A stretch of DNA of 64,000 nucleotides, taken from Agapetus fuscipes (lineage: Eukaryota; Arthropoda; Insecta; Trichoptera; Glossosomatidae). Positions 11,205 to 20,300 of this stretch are shown piece by piece. The stretch's first letter is position 1, and the number at the start of each line of letters is the position of its first letter. Where the stretch lies: contig OX637335.1 of assembly GCA_951799405.1 (NCBI GenBank), positions 16,868,342-16,932,341 of the forward strand, read 5' to 3'. The notes beneath the pieces were generated by a model. It searched no databases, had not been told where the DNA came from, and was given only the letters and a program-made list of their open reading frames with translations. The position numbers and the translations under genes were made by a program.

Positions 11205-11440
11205 TAAATGAATATAAGCCCTACAACTTTAGCCGACCTTTCCTGACACAGGGGTGACATTGGCAAAGTGAACCGGAAAAGTTTTGCGCTTGATAACCAC
11301 AATCTATAATCTAAGTTGAAAAGGTATGTTAACATTTAAGATTCATATAAAGTGCATTCTCACAAGCACACACTTGTAAAATCGCACTAACAAATGCTGC
11401 ATGTGTATTTACAAATTGAAACCAAAACCTAAAATCAACC
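11205..11440 (-). repeat. Family C, two rearranged minus pieces
   Basis: 11205-11277 is the 5' half and 11299-11440 the 3' half, in swapped order, so either two truncated insertions or one rearranged copy. Confidence 0.75.
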
Positions 11441-11527
11441 AATCTATCAATCGAGGATCTGGTATATTTAGTATTTACTGGTTATATATATACATACATA
11501 CCTATATATATTTTTTTTAATTAAAAA

Positions 11528-11797
11528 AAAAAATTGTGAAGAGGAATGCAATTCACCAACCTATTCTGCCTGGCCAGAAACAGGTATTAATATCATCATT
11601 TAATAATTCATTATTGTTTATTATTAATGAATGATTAAATAATAATTACCCAATAGCATCTGTTGAACCAGGGTCAAAGTTAAAGTCAAGTGAACCAAGC
11701 GGGGATCGAACCAACGTTGTTCCATTCGAAACACGCTAGAAAGATCAGCCCTCTTGGCCCCCGCGGCTATAACCCCGACAAAGGATAAATTACAAGG
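11528..11797 (-). mobile_element. SINE-G, full length
   Basis: In its own sense: GTCGG...TATAGCCG...GGGGGCCAAGAGGGC, GGTTCGATCC, CCTGGTTCAACAGATG, CTGTTTCTGGCCAGG and the end GCATTCCTCTTCACAA. The head resembles a tRNA with a Leu/Ser-like GGCCGAGNGG A box. Other copies at 40080 and 63345. Confidence 0.8.
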
Positions 11798-11799
11798 AT

Positions 11800-11890
11800 A
11801 AATGGTATATTTTGTGTGCTCCGCTAGCATTCGAATCCACAACCTTCCATTCAGAGTCCGAAGTGTTACTACTGCACTACGGACTGATAA
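11800..11890 (-). mobile_element. SINE-A head fragment
   Basis: Head only (GTAGTGCAGTAG, ATTCGAATGC, AGCACAC), joined directly to SINE-G. Confidence 0.75.
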
Positions 11891-12030
11891 GATATAAAAG
11901 AAGATAAAAAGTGATAAATAAAATGAAAATATTTTTATGGCCAAACTTTATTAATACACTGGTTTGCTATCGCTAGGACCTACACTTTGAAAATATAAAA
12001 AAAATACGTACATATACAAAAGATCCGCAT

Positions 12031-12774
12031 CGCACCCTTAATCGTAAAGAGCAATAACTCCGAAATTGGGAAAATCGATTTTGATGTAGAAACGCCATAA
12101 AAATGTGAAAAGAAAAGCTGGAATGTGACAGTCGTTCAATTTGGACGAATATGAATAGGTACATTAACAAGAATAAATAATATTAGGATGATTTATTTGG
12201 TAAGCGTTGTTTTTGTGTGTATTACACCTCAAGAGCCCCCTGCGAGCTTGGTCGTCGCTGTAGAAAGCGCCAATTCTCAAGCAAGACCCAGTTGTTGTAA
12301 AATTGGTCTTTGGTAAAGGCTTATGAATTTTTCAACCCAGCGAAGAGTAAATTTGGAAATATAAATGTTATATTTTTGTGCTCCGCCGGGATCCGAATCC
12401 ACAACCTTCCATTTACGAGTCCGAAGTGTTGCCACTGGACTACGGACCGGTCCAAGAAATGCCAACAACACGCGGTGTACCTAGCGGGCACCCATCCAAG
12501 TAGCATCCGCGCCCAATGTAGCCTTCGGTGATCTGTAAAGAACTTTAATCTGAGTTTATTACTAAAAGTTAAGTAAATTCAAGTGATGGTAATTGCTATA
12601 CAAAATTAAAGGTTGAAATCTACTTTTAGATTCATTTCTTATATTTTGAGAAAAAAAGGCCATTTTACCGGTTTTTTGTACATTAGTGCAACAAGTCAAA
12701 CATGCAAAACATCAAACGTAATTTCCCATCATTCTTATTTTTGGACTTATTGTTCTTTAATTAGAAGCGTGCGA
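12031..12774 (+). mobile_element. MITE-F, split by later insertions
   Basis: Left part 12031-12150 (CGCACCCTTAATCGTAAAG through CAATTTGGACGAATATGA) and right part about 12690-12774 (CAAACGTAATTTCCCATCAT to AGAAGCGTGCGA) match the intact copies at 38466 and 45659. The SINE-A at 12175-12535 and another 150 nt lie between them. Confidence 0.8.
12175..12535 (-). mobile_element. SINE-A with 5S rRNA-derived extra head
   Basis: Upstream of the tRNA-like head (in minus sense) lies 12535-12461, matching the last 75 nt of 5S rRNA: GATCACCGAAGGC (degenerate), TTGGGCGCGGATGCTACTTG, GATGGGTGCCCGC and the 5S 3' end CACCGCGTGTTGTTGGC. A 7-nt linker ATTTCTT joins it to GGACCGGTCCGTAGTCC. The tRNA head, body and ATT-type end follow. 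This is a composite 5S-tRNA SINE inserted in MITE-F. Confidence 0.88.
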
Positions 12775-13007
12775 TATATGAAAAAAAATATCCACATAAT
12801 ATATTGTGTGAGATAGACGAAACAGTACTTTGGCATGCCTTTGTTAAAACGACAAAACATGCTCTGGGCACACGTTCCTCGTGTCGATTCAAAATGCAAA
12901 AAAAGTTAAATAATTCTAACATAGAATAATACTTGTGTCCAATCATTTCTTTTTGCAATTTTTGATGCATAACTTACTAGATGAGCCATGAGTCGTAAAT
13001 ACTCAAC

Positions 13008-13130
13008 AATAGCGTTTAAACACAAGTTTATAAAAACTAAAACGCTCGCTAAGAGTGTCAAGATAATTTACATTATTTTTTTATGAAACGTAATGCTTGA
13101 GTAAGAACATTAAGTTATATACTTCAGCAA
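13008..13130 (+). repeat. Family I repeat, one degenerate unit
   Basis: AGCGTTTAAACACAAG, AAAACGCTCGCTAAGAG and ATGAAACGTAATGCTTGAG in the usual order. Confidence 0.5.
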
Positions 13131-13251
13131 CGACATCTGGCCATGATCAGTCAAAGTTATTTGACATAAAATTACGATTTTTGTTTCATAAAACTTATTA
13201 AAGAGGTTCTTTAGTCCCGATATTAATAATCTTCTTAAGCTCTCGTATAAC

Positions 13252-13326
13252 CTTAAGACAATTTCATTGAAAGGTCATCTTCGAATCAAATGGAAGATAA
13301 GCCAAACAAGCACTGGGGGGACGATA
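13252..13326 (+). mobile_element. MITE-D right end
   Basis: CTTAAGACAATTTCATTG through AGATAAGCCAAACAAGCAC and GGGGGGACGA; the rest is absent. Confidence 0.75.
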
Positions 13327-13802
13327 CTGCGAGGGCACTATTCGACTGTAACATCTCCGAAACATTTATCGGGGCTATTTTTAGACATTTTAGTCGTGCT
13401 TTGAGACCACGCTTTGACAAACTAAAGATGCATTTGTATGAAGATCTGTCAATCCAAGATGGCCGCAAGTGAACAGCTGATTTGTTTTCATACAAATATT
13501 ACAAAATTTGGTAGGTAAGAATGATCGTGCTGATGAGACTTTCAGGCCAGGCATCATTAATTTGTCAAAGCGTGGGCTCTACCGACGACTTAGAATAGCC
13601 CCGTATGTTGTTATAGATTTATTTTGTTATAGAACTCTCCATGGAGATTTAAGGATGTACGGTCCTAAGTAACCAATAACAATACATTAGTTAACTATGT
13701 CCCTACCAACCCGTATTTTTTTGTGTATGGGATTTGTGCCGAGTCAATTTTTTTTTACAACTGTAACTGTAACTCTGTCGCCATTCCGATAGGGGTGGCC
13801 AG

Positions 13803-13855
13803 AGCCCTGCAGAGCTGCCTCAGAGCTGTCTGCAGAGCTGCCTGCAAAGCTCTAC
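13803..13855. repeat. Short tandem repeat, about 12-bp unit
   Basis: Four units of the type CAGAGCTGCCTG, self-complementary in part (AGAGCT). GC-rich island in AT-rich DNA. Confidence 0.7.
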
Positions 13856-13934
13856 AAAAATATCGAAGTATGGAAATTCGCACATTTCGAAAAGCATTGT
13901 GCCAAGCTGTGTGTATGATAGAATCCTCTTTGCG

Positions 13935-13953
13935 ACACACACACACACACACC
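13935..13953. repeat. CA microsatellite
   Basis: Nine CA dinucleotides. Confidence 0.9.
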
Positions 13954-14159
13954 ACAGTCGTAGCAAATGGCACAGCAAATGCTCCCGCCCTAACAGCATT
14001 ACTATTCACGTCAATTTAATTAATTTAATGTCTCCTACTACCTGCCACAGAGTAAACAATGTACAGCTGAAGGTTCCAAAAATTTATGCTCCGCAGAACC
14101 CTTAAGAATTTTCCATAAATATAATAATTCTAAATTAATAATGTAAAAATAAAACACAA

Positions 14160-14335
14160 TGTTGTTCTTCACTTTTTTGATGTTATCACATCATTATCAA
14201 GAGGACAACTGGTGTGATAACATAGACAGCGCTAAAGGAAATAAATCGACGCGTGATGAAAAACTTGTGCTTTATTTTTACATTATTAATTTAAAATGAA
14301 TCTTCAAAATGTCAATACACAAACATTGAATAATA
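14160..14335 (+). repeat. Family E-related unit
   Basis: Carries TCATTATCAAGAGG, GAAATAAATCGACG and the end AATGAATCTTCAAAATGTC followed by AATACACAAAC, as in the E unit at 31965. Confidence 0.55.
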
Positions 14336-14421
14336 ATTTTGTTACGTTTGTGTAATTTTATGTCTGTGTGAGTCTGTTAAATCTCTACATGTAGGCGTTA
14401 AAATAATTATATATTTTTTTC

Positions 14422-14720
14422 TTTCAATTTATAATTTTTGGATGAAATTTTTTCAAGCAAAACACTGTTTATTTTCACTATAGACTTTATTTAAAAGATC
14501 AAAATCTTTAAAACAAAATTACGAACGTTTTCGACCTAGAAGGTCATCATCAGGTATCCTGATAATCGTTCGTAATTTTGTTTTAAAGATTTTGATCTTT
14601 TAAATAAAGTCTATAGTGAAAATAAACAGTGTTTTGCTTGAAAAATTTCATCCAAAAATTATAAATTGAAACAAAATGAATTTTCACAGTGTTAATACAC
14701 AAACAATACAAAATATAATT
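14422..14720. repeat. Family E foldback (large palindrome)
   Basis: Arms of about 107 nt (14422-14528 and 14566-14671) are almost perfect reverse complements; the 37-nt centre contains the hairpin CCTGATGATGACC...AGGTCGAAAACG (minus sense). The right flank AATTTTCACAGTGTTAATAC is the family E terminus. Confidence 0.85.
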
Positions 14721-14749
14721 ATATTTTTATTTGTTCGATATTGTGTTAG

Positions 14750-14945
14750 TGTTTACTCGAATATTCTAAATAAGATATTCTGGAAAGGTCTCGCATCTGC
14801 CAGTCCCTAATGTTTTTGAGAAGAACTCTTAGTCTCGCCTAAAAATAGAGACCGAGGTGCTTTGCAGGGAGACTTGTATCTGAGTCATCAAGCTAAAAAG
14901 TTCAAAAGCAACTGTGTGTACGAACCGTACGTAAACCTTATCTTA
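14750..14945 (+). repeat. Degenerate dispersed repeat, copy 1 of 2
   Basis: Matches 15985-16170 in order: CTCGAATATT, GGTCTCGCATCTGCC, GAGACCGAGGTGCTTTG, AGGGAGACTTGTATC. The related leader at 14345-14400 matches 15935-15980, so the E foldback was inserted into this copy. Confidence 0.55.
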
Positions 14946-15237
14946 AAATTAATAATGCAAAATATATAACCGCATTCTTTATTAAATTCAAACCATGATT
15001 CTTTCAACCAAATTCTACTGATGAATTATTATTGAGGAAACCATATCAGAATATTGGTGCATTTAACGCAGAGTTGCACCTTTTCAAATGCAAGATATTC
15101 CCGTCTTTTATGGTAACTTAAATATGATGGAAAAAATTCCTTCAAAAAATCTTCCAATGGTTGAAATTGGGGCAACGGGCCGAGTCACAAGCAAAAATAC
15201 AAACTATCTATTTACTTTACTGTTTCTGACATATCTT

Positions 15238-15330
15238 CATGGAGGTGTTTTAGGCCAGAAATGTGTCTTTTCTTAGGACACTTCTGCATTTTGTGCCGGA
15301 CAATTTGGTTCTCAGCCTCACAGTTGCAAT
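15238..15330 (+). repeat. Dispersed repeat also found at 58480-58590
   Basis: Shares CTTCATGGAGGT, GGACACTTCTGCATTTTGTG and GGACAATTTGGTTC with the second copy (there GGGCACTCCTCCACTATGTG). Probably a retroelement remnant; the family is not recognised. Confidence 0.5.
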
Positions 15331-15984
15331 TTAAAGAGTTAATCTCCATCTACGCATCAGAGAGATACAAACAGCTTTTCTCGGTACAGAACCTGCTTAA
15401 GAACCTCCATAGTCTTCTAGGAAGATTGCTTTTGAAAGAGTCAAGATCTCAGTACCCTTAATTATTAATTTTATTTCCAAAAATCAACCTCTGAGGGTGC
15501 GAAGAGACCTCTTTGGGAATGACTGGCATAGAGGTGCTTAAATTCTGCGGTGCAAAGAGGAACAAGCGGACCTGCTAATGCTGCGAGGCTTGTGAAATAA
15601 ATAAACACAGTGCTTAGCGCGGTAAATATGGGAGAGATGTTCTACAAGGCTTTTATCGTGACGCGGGGCTGTTATGAAAATTCGATATTTCGCATCCTAA
15701 AAGCTTTGTGTAATGGAAGTGAAAGACAACAAACTGAATTAGGAATTTGAATTTTCTTATACTGCGGTTGTTTGTTTTGTTAATGAGGATCATATCCCCT
15801 TTTGCAGATATTTTCTCGGACTATTCTTCCATCATCAGTTCTACGATTTTTGTATTGAGACAATTTTAAAGCTTTCATAACTGAGGTATTCCAAAGTCTT
15901 ACAATGACATTGCTACAAATGTGTGATTGTGTGTGTTTTTTTAATTGCGTGAGTGTGTCTCTAGATGTAGGTGTTTAATTAATT
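15331..15984. other. Unassigned intronic stretch
   Basis: No exon or known repeat; some GC-richer sequence at 15490-15600. Confidence 0.4.
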
Positions 15985-16170
15985 GTACCTACTAGTGTTC
16001 GCTCGAAGATTATAAAATGGAATTTTCTGGCATGGGCTTGCATAAGCTCTTTAATGCCTGTAGATAGAGATCAAGATGCTTTGAAGGGAGACTAGTATCG
16101 GAGCTGTCGAACTTTAAGTTATCAAGCGACCGTGGTGTGAATGAACCAAAAGTGAACGAAATCTCAAATT
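15985..16170 (+). repeat. Degenerate dispersed repeat, copy 2 of 2
   Basis: Partner of 14750-14945, with AGAGATCAAGATGCTTTG and AGGGAGACTAGTATC. Confidence 0.55.
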
Positions 16171-16210
16171 AAACTGTGTGAATTAAATTAACCGAAATTT
16201 GTGTTAAATT

Positions 16211-16471
16211 CTAATATAATCTAATCTAATCTAAGCTGCAAAGATATATATCATTTAAGATTTATATTAAATGCATTCCCACAGGCAGACATGTATAATT
16301 TCGCGCTAACACATGCCGCATGTGGACCTACAATATAAAAACCCAATCTCAAATGAACATAAGCCTTGCAACTCTTGCCGTCCTTCCCTGAAACAGGGGT
16401 GACATTGGCAAAGTGAACCAATTTTTTTACAGTATGGGTGGTCAGCCGCATGTATGGGTGGTCAGCCGCAT
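16211..16471 (-). repeat. Family C repeat, full length with duplicated end
   Basis: Full minus unit with three TCTAA tail repeats; the 20-nt word GTATGGGTGGTCAGCCGCAT occurs twice in a row at the 5' boundary (16432-16471). Confidence 0.9.
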
Positions 16472-16528
16472 TAAATTGAAACAGTAAAACGTAAAAATAT
16501 TGCTATGATTTTACTGGGTTCTCTTTTA

Positions 16529-16887
16529 AACTACAATTATTTATTTTAACATATTTATTTTACACAATTTGGTTCACAATTTACAACAATTGATTTCTAG
16601 CTCTGGCTTTCCACTTCACGGCTCAATGTTTTATCGACATTCTGGCTGCAGCCCCATTGCAGTTCCCTTATAAAGGTGCAACAGAGATCTTTCTTGCATA
16701 TTCCAGATTAATCGATCTCTGTTCTAGATTACACTAAGCAGCCGTTCCAGGTCACACTATTGCACCTGCACAGGCGTACGTAGGTACTTCGAAGCTCGTA
16801 GTTCGTAACACTATCACCATCACGCTAGTGCCAGACTGTTCTATGTATGCATGTACAGTCGCACGTAGGCACTCCAAGTTCGTAACA
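16529..16887 (-). mobile_element. LTR-H, solo LTR-like copy with duplicated start
   Basis: Minus sense begins TGTTACGAACTTGGAG and repeats TGTTACGAACTACGAG 70 nt later; it contains GGAATATGCAAGAAAGATC and ends in AAAATAAATA. Same subtype as 4483-4790 and 54023-54166. Confidence 0.7.
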
Positions 16888-17019
16888 ATATATTCGAATC
16901 AGTTCATACTTAATTGTCTTGCAGAAATGGTGCCTCCCGCAGGCGTTGGCTACGTCGCCAGCAAAACGTCGAGAATAATGATCACCACGATCATCAAAAT
17001 GATCATCATCAACACCTCA

Positions 17020-17081
17020 TGACGGCCAGCGTGACGTCATACTGCCGCTCCCCCAGAGCATTGGCGGTGTGGCGTACCCAT
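17020..17081 (-). pseudogene. Relic partial duplicate of the Dscam-like Ig3 exon
   Basis: Sixty-two bases match exon 7 (17199-17260) at roughly 53 of 60 positions, mostly transitions apart. In the exon frame it reads WVRHTANALGERQYDVTLAV against WVCRAANALGERQHDVTLAV in the exon, so the obligatory Ig cysteine has become Arg. There is no 5' half of the exon, and both sides run into ATC-type trinucleotide repeats. It cannot encode a working Ig half and is best seen as a decaying tandem duplication. Confidence 0.85.
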
Positions 17082-17084
17082 TAT

Positions 17085-17145
17085 TATCATCATCATAATC
17101 ATCATCATCATAATCATCATCATCATCACCACCATCATCTTCACC
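17085..17145. repeat. ATC/GAT trinucleotide microsatellite
   Basis: Impure ATC repeats between the exon 7 donor (about 20 nt away) and the exon relic; a shorter patch lies at 16975-17010 on the other side of the relic. Confidence 0.85.
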
Positions 17146-17160
17146 GTATTATATCCTCAC

Positions 17161-17371
17161 CTGCAGCTGCGGATGTAGATGCGCCGTGAGATGCGCCGTG
17201 ACCGCCAGCGTGACGTCATGCTGCCGCTCCCCCAGAGCGTTGGCGGCGCGGCACACCCAGCGCCCCGCATCCGCGGCCTCCGCCCTCCTGACGCTGAGCA
17301 GGCCTGATGACGTGGAGACGCGCAGGGACGGCTGCACTGAGGACAGGGAGCCTGAGGACTCGCGGAGCCAC
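17161..17371 (-). CDS. Dscam: Dscam-like exon 7 equivalent: C-terminal half of Ig3
   Basis: Exon of 211 nt, acceptor TTTTTCAG, donor CTGCAG/GTGAGG; it starts with one base completing ACG (Thr) and ends in phase 0. The 70 codons begin WLRESSG (the Ig core tryptophan) and contain AADAGRWVCRAANALGE, the D-x-G-x-aromatic-x-C signature with the second Ig3 cysteine at residue 40, then the linker LTAHLHPQLQ that leads to Ig4 in Dscam proteins. The aromatic is Trp instead of the usual Tyr. Strongly GC-rich. A SINE-B tail lies about 70 nt upstream of the acceptor; a GAT-type microsatellite starts about 20 nt past the donor, followed by a decayed copy of part of this exon. Confidence 0.92.
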
Positions 17372-20300
17372 CTGAAAAAGGAATGCCATACATCCAACAT
17401 TAGAAGTAACAACTTGGCCTTGACCTTTTTTAATCCTGGGTAAATACCGGCAAGGTTTACTCAGCCTTCACAAGAAATGAGTACCTCCACTTCAACCGGA
17501 GTGGTTGGCGTAAGGTTGGCCTCGTTACCTGTAAAAATAAATAGGTGCACACGCCACATGCGGAAAGAAGTTACGCTTTATGTGTAGCTTGGTTGCGTTC
17601 TCTTGTTATTTTTAATTGATTAGAGTCTCGCTTTGCAGGTGGTCTAAAATTTGACTCCCTCGAAAAATCCGTCTTAAATAATTTGCGGTCCAAACACAAA
17701 GTAATTTGTTTCCTGCCTCCCCGCTAATACTGCGCGGAGTTAAGGATCGCTGGTCAAACAGCGCCTTTGAATTAATCCTCATTGGTAGAAAAACTGCGAC
17801 TTACATGGCGTGTTCTGATGGAAGCAGTGAAAAAAGAGGTTTTATTTTACTGTTACTATACCCTGCCGCCATTCCACTAGAAGTAAGCGGTACCTCCGAA
17901 GATGCGTCTCCATTTTTTTTTTGTCTTTGCATACCTCTTTCATCTCTTCTTCATACATACTCTTCTCTTATACTCATTTGACTGCAGGTTCCATTCTTTC
18001 GCTATCTCACTAAGTTTAATCATTCATTATCTACTACTAAATTTTAATATCACTTGGTATTTTAAAAGATTATTATTGTTTTGATATCGTTTGACTTCCC
18101 TTGAGAAATTGTGAAATAGTCCAAAACGTACTCATTATAGTCGGAGAAGGTAATAGTGCATCCAGCTATTATATCTTTACGATAGGATAATTTATCAAGA
18201 AGGGACACACAATTACAGAGCGCCGTTTTTGTCACACCTCAAAAACCATCTCGCAAAAACGCAACTAAGTAACACATATAGTGCACCTTTTTGCCGCGTT
18301 ATCCCCGAAGGGGTCGCTTCTGGCAAGTTGAAACTATTTATCACATACCAGCTCCCGAGGGGGCTGGTACTCATCTCTTGTGAAGGCTGAGTAAACCTAT
18401 GTGTTTTATTTAGGGGTTTAAAATAAACACCGAAACGGGAGCTCATTTCTGACACCCTCGGTGGGATTCGAACCCGAGCTCACGGCATGGAATGCAAACA
18501 CTCTACCAACTGAGCTATCGACCGGACAATCACGTTTAAGATTTTTTGTGAAGATGCGTTTTTAGTGCTGCTTTAAAGAAACCTACGGCTTTTGCCTTCC
18601 TCACATCAAGAGGTAGTCCGTTCCAGTCTACTACTGACTACTGACATCATAACTCCCATCTTACAACTAACCACTGTTATTTGTATTTCCTTTTAGTGTC
18701 TCAAAACAAAGCAAACGCAATGCAACACACACCACAACACTATGCAGCTAACAGCCCTGCAACAAAATATCAGGTATAAGCCGCCACATCAACACCATAT
18801 TCTCTCGCTGCTCTGACAATGAGTCTCCCACACAGGATTCATTATAAACAATTACTACTGTACGGTCCGGTCGATAGCTCATTTGGTAGAGTGCTTGCAT
18901 TCCATGCCGAGAGCTCTGGTTTGAATCCCACCGAGGGTATCAGAAATGATTTCCATTTCGGTGTTTATTTCAAGCTCCAAAATTAAATACCGGTAAGGTT
19001 TACTCAGCCTTCTCAAGGAATGAGTACCAGCCTCCAAGGGAGCTGGGAAACCCCCACTTCAACTGGTTGATCAATCAGCCTTACGTCAGGCGGTTGACGT
19101 TAGACCGCCCCCTTACCTGTACAAAAAATAGGTTCCACTTGCCACATGCGAAACCCTTCGGCGATAACGCGCCAGGAAGTTATACTATGGTGTTGAAGAT
19201 GAATGATTTATTTCCTGTGGCACCATTTAATGCGCCAGGACCATCTCAAGGGCGCCATGGCTTGTGTGTCCCCTATATGTGTCGCTAAGTTGCGTTTTTT
19301 TACGTACATGCTCACTATCATTGCTTACTTTCCCTATCAGAAAGGCCTTGTAGAACCGTGCGAGTTGTTCCTAAGGATTCCATTAGGCCTTTCTTACTCC
19401 TAATCCTGCCGCCTCAGCGCGGGTTCGCACTAAAAGAACTTTCCCTGTTAAACTTTGATGGCTATGGGCTGTAGCAGGCATAACACTGCCGGTGTTTTTG
19501 TTGCCCAATTTACAATTTGTTTTTAAAATGTTTATGTTTACAAAGTATTTCTTGCATGAAGTGAACTTCTCTTCCATGCTAAGGTATAAAAAGGACCAAT
19601 TTGAAGTTTGACCGGTCCGCAGTCTAGTGGTCAACACTTCTGACTCGTAAATGGAAAGATGCGGGTTCGAATCCCAGCGGAGCACAAAAAATACCATGTA
19701 TATTTTCAAATATGCTTTTCGCTGGGTGAAAAATTCATTTACCTTTAGACCAAAGACCGGTCAATAAAGGTCCATCCAGCCCTACAGCAATTGGGTCTTG
19801 CTTGGGAACTGACGCTTTCTACAGCGACGACCAAGCCCGCAGAGGGCTCTTGAGGTTTGATACACACACAAAAACAGCGCTCACCAAATAAGTCATCCTA
19901 ATATTAATATTATAAATGCTCGTATTTTTGTGTCAAATCGACGTTGCTAAACAAAATAGACAAATTAAAATCCAAACCTCACATGAACATAGACCTCCTC
20001 TAAAACAGAGATGATATTGGCAAAGTAAATATTTTTTTACAGCATGGATGGTTCGCTCCATACCAAGCTACAAGTCAAGGAATTAACAACGGCTTATTGC
20101 AAAATTTGTTATGTAGCATATTTCTTTCACTTACGGTCTGACTTTTGAGGAGCAAGCGAATCGTAAAATTTCTGCGACTTTTGCCAAATTGAATTTAATA
20201 TTCACCCCGCACCCTCAGGGATACTCCCCAGAGTATTACAGTGCGGCCTATACATCTCAGGTGCGCCGCAACCACGTTGTAAACTTTAATTAGTCCAAGT

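Noticed and set aside
14525..14555. Calling the hairpin a hammerhead ribozyme outright
   Set aside because: An extra base follows CTGATGA in all copies, breaking the canonical core, so it is reported only as a candidate.
17186..17443. Plus-strand open frame over exon 7 and a second minus frame at 17157-17393
   Set aside because: Shadows of the spliced minus-strand Ig3 exon, which has phase-matched splice sites and Ig signature residues.
18864..18940. tRNA genes (SINE-A, SINE-B, SINE-G heads)
   Set aside because: Box A and B are present but the acceptor stems do not close and every head continues into a SINE body.
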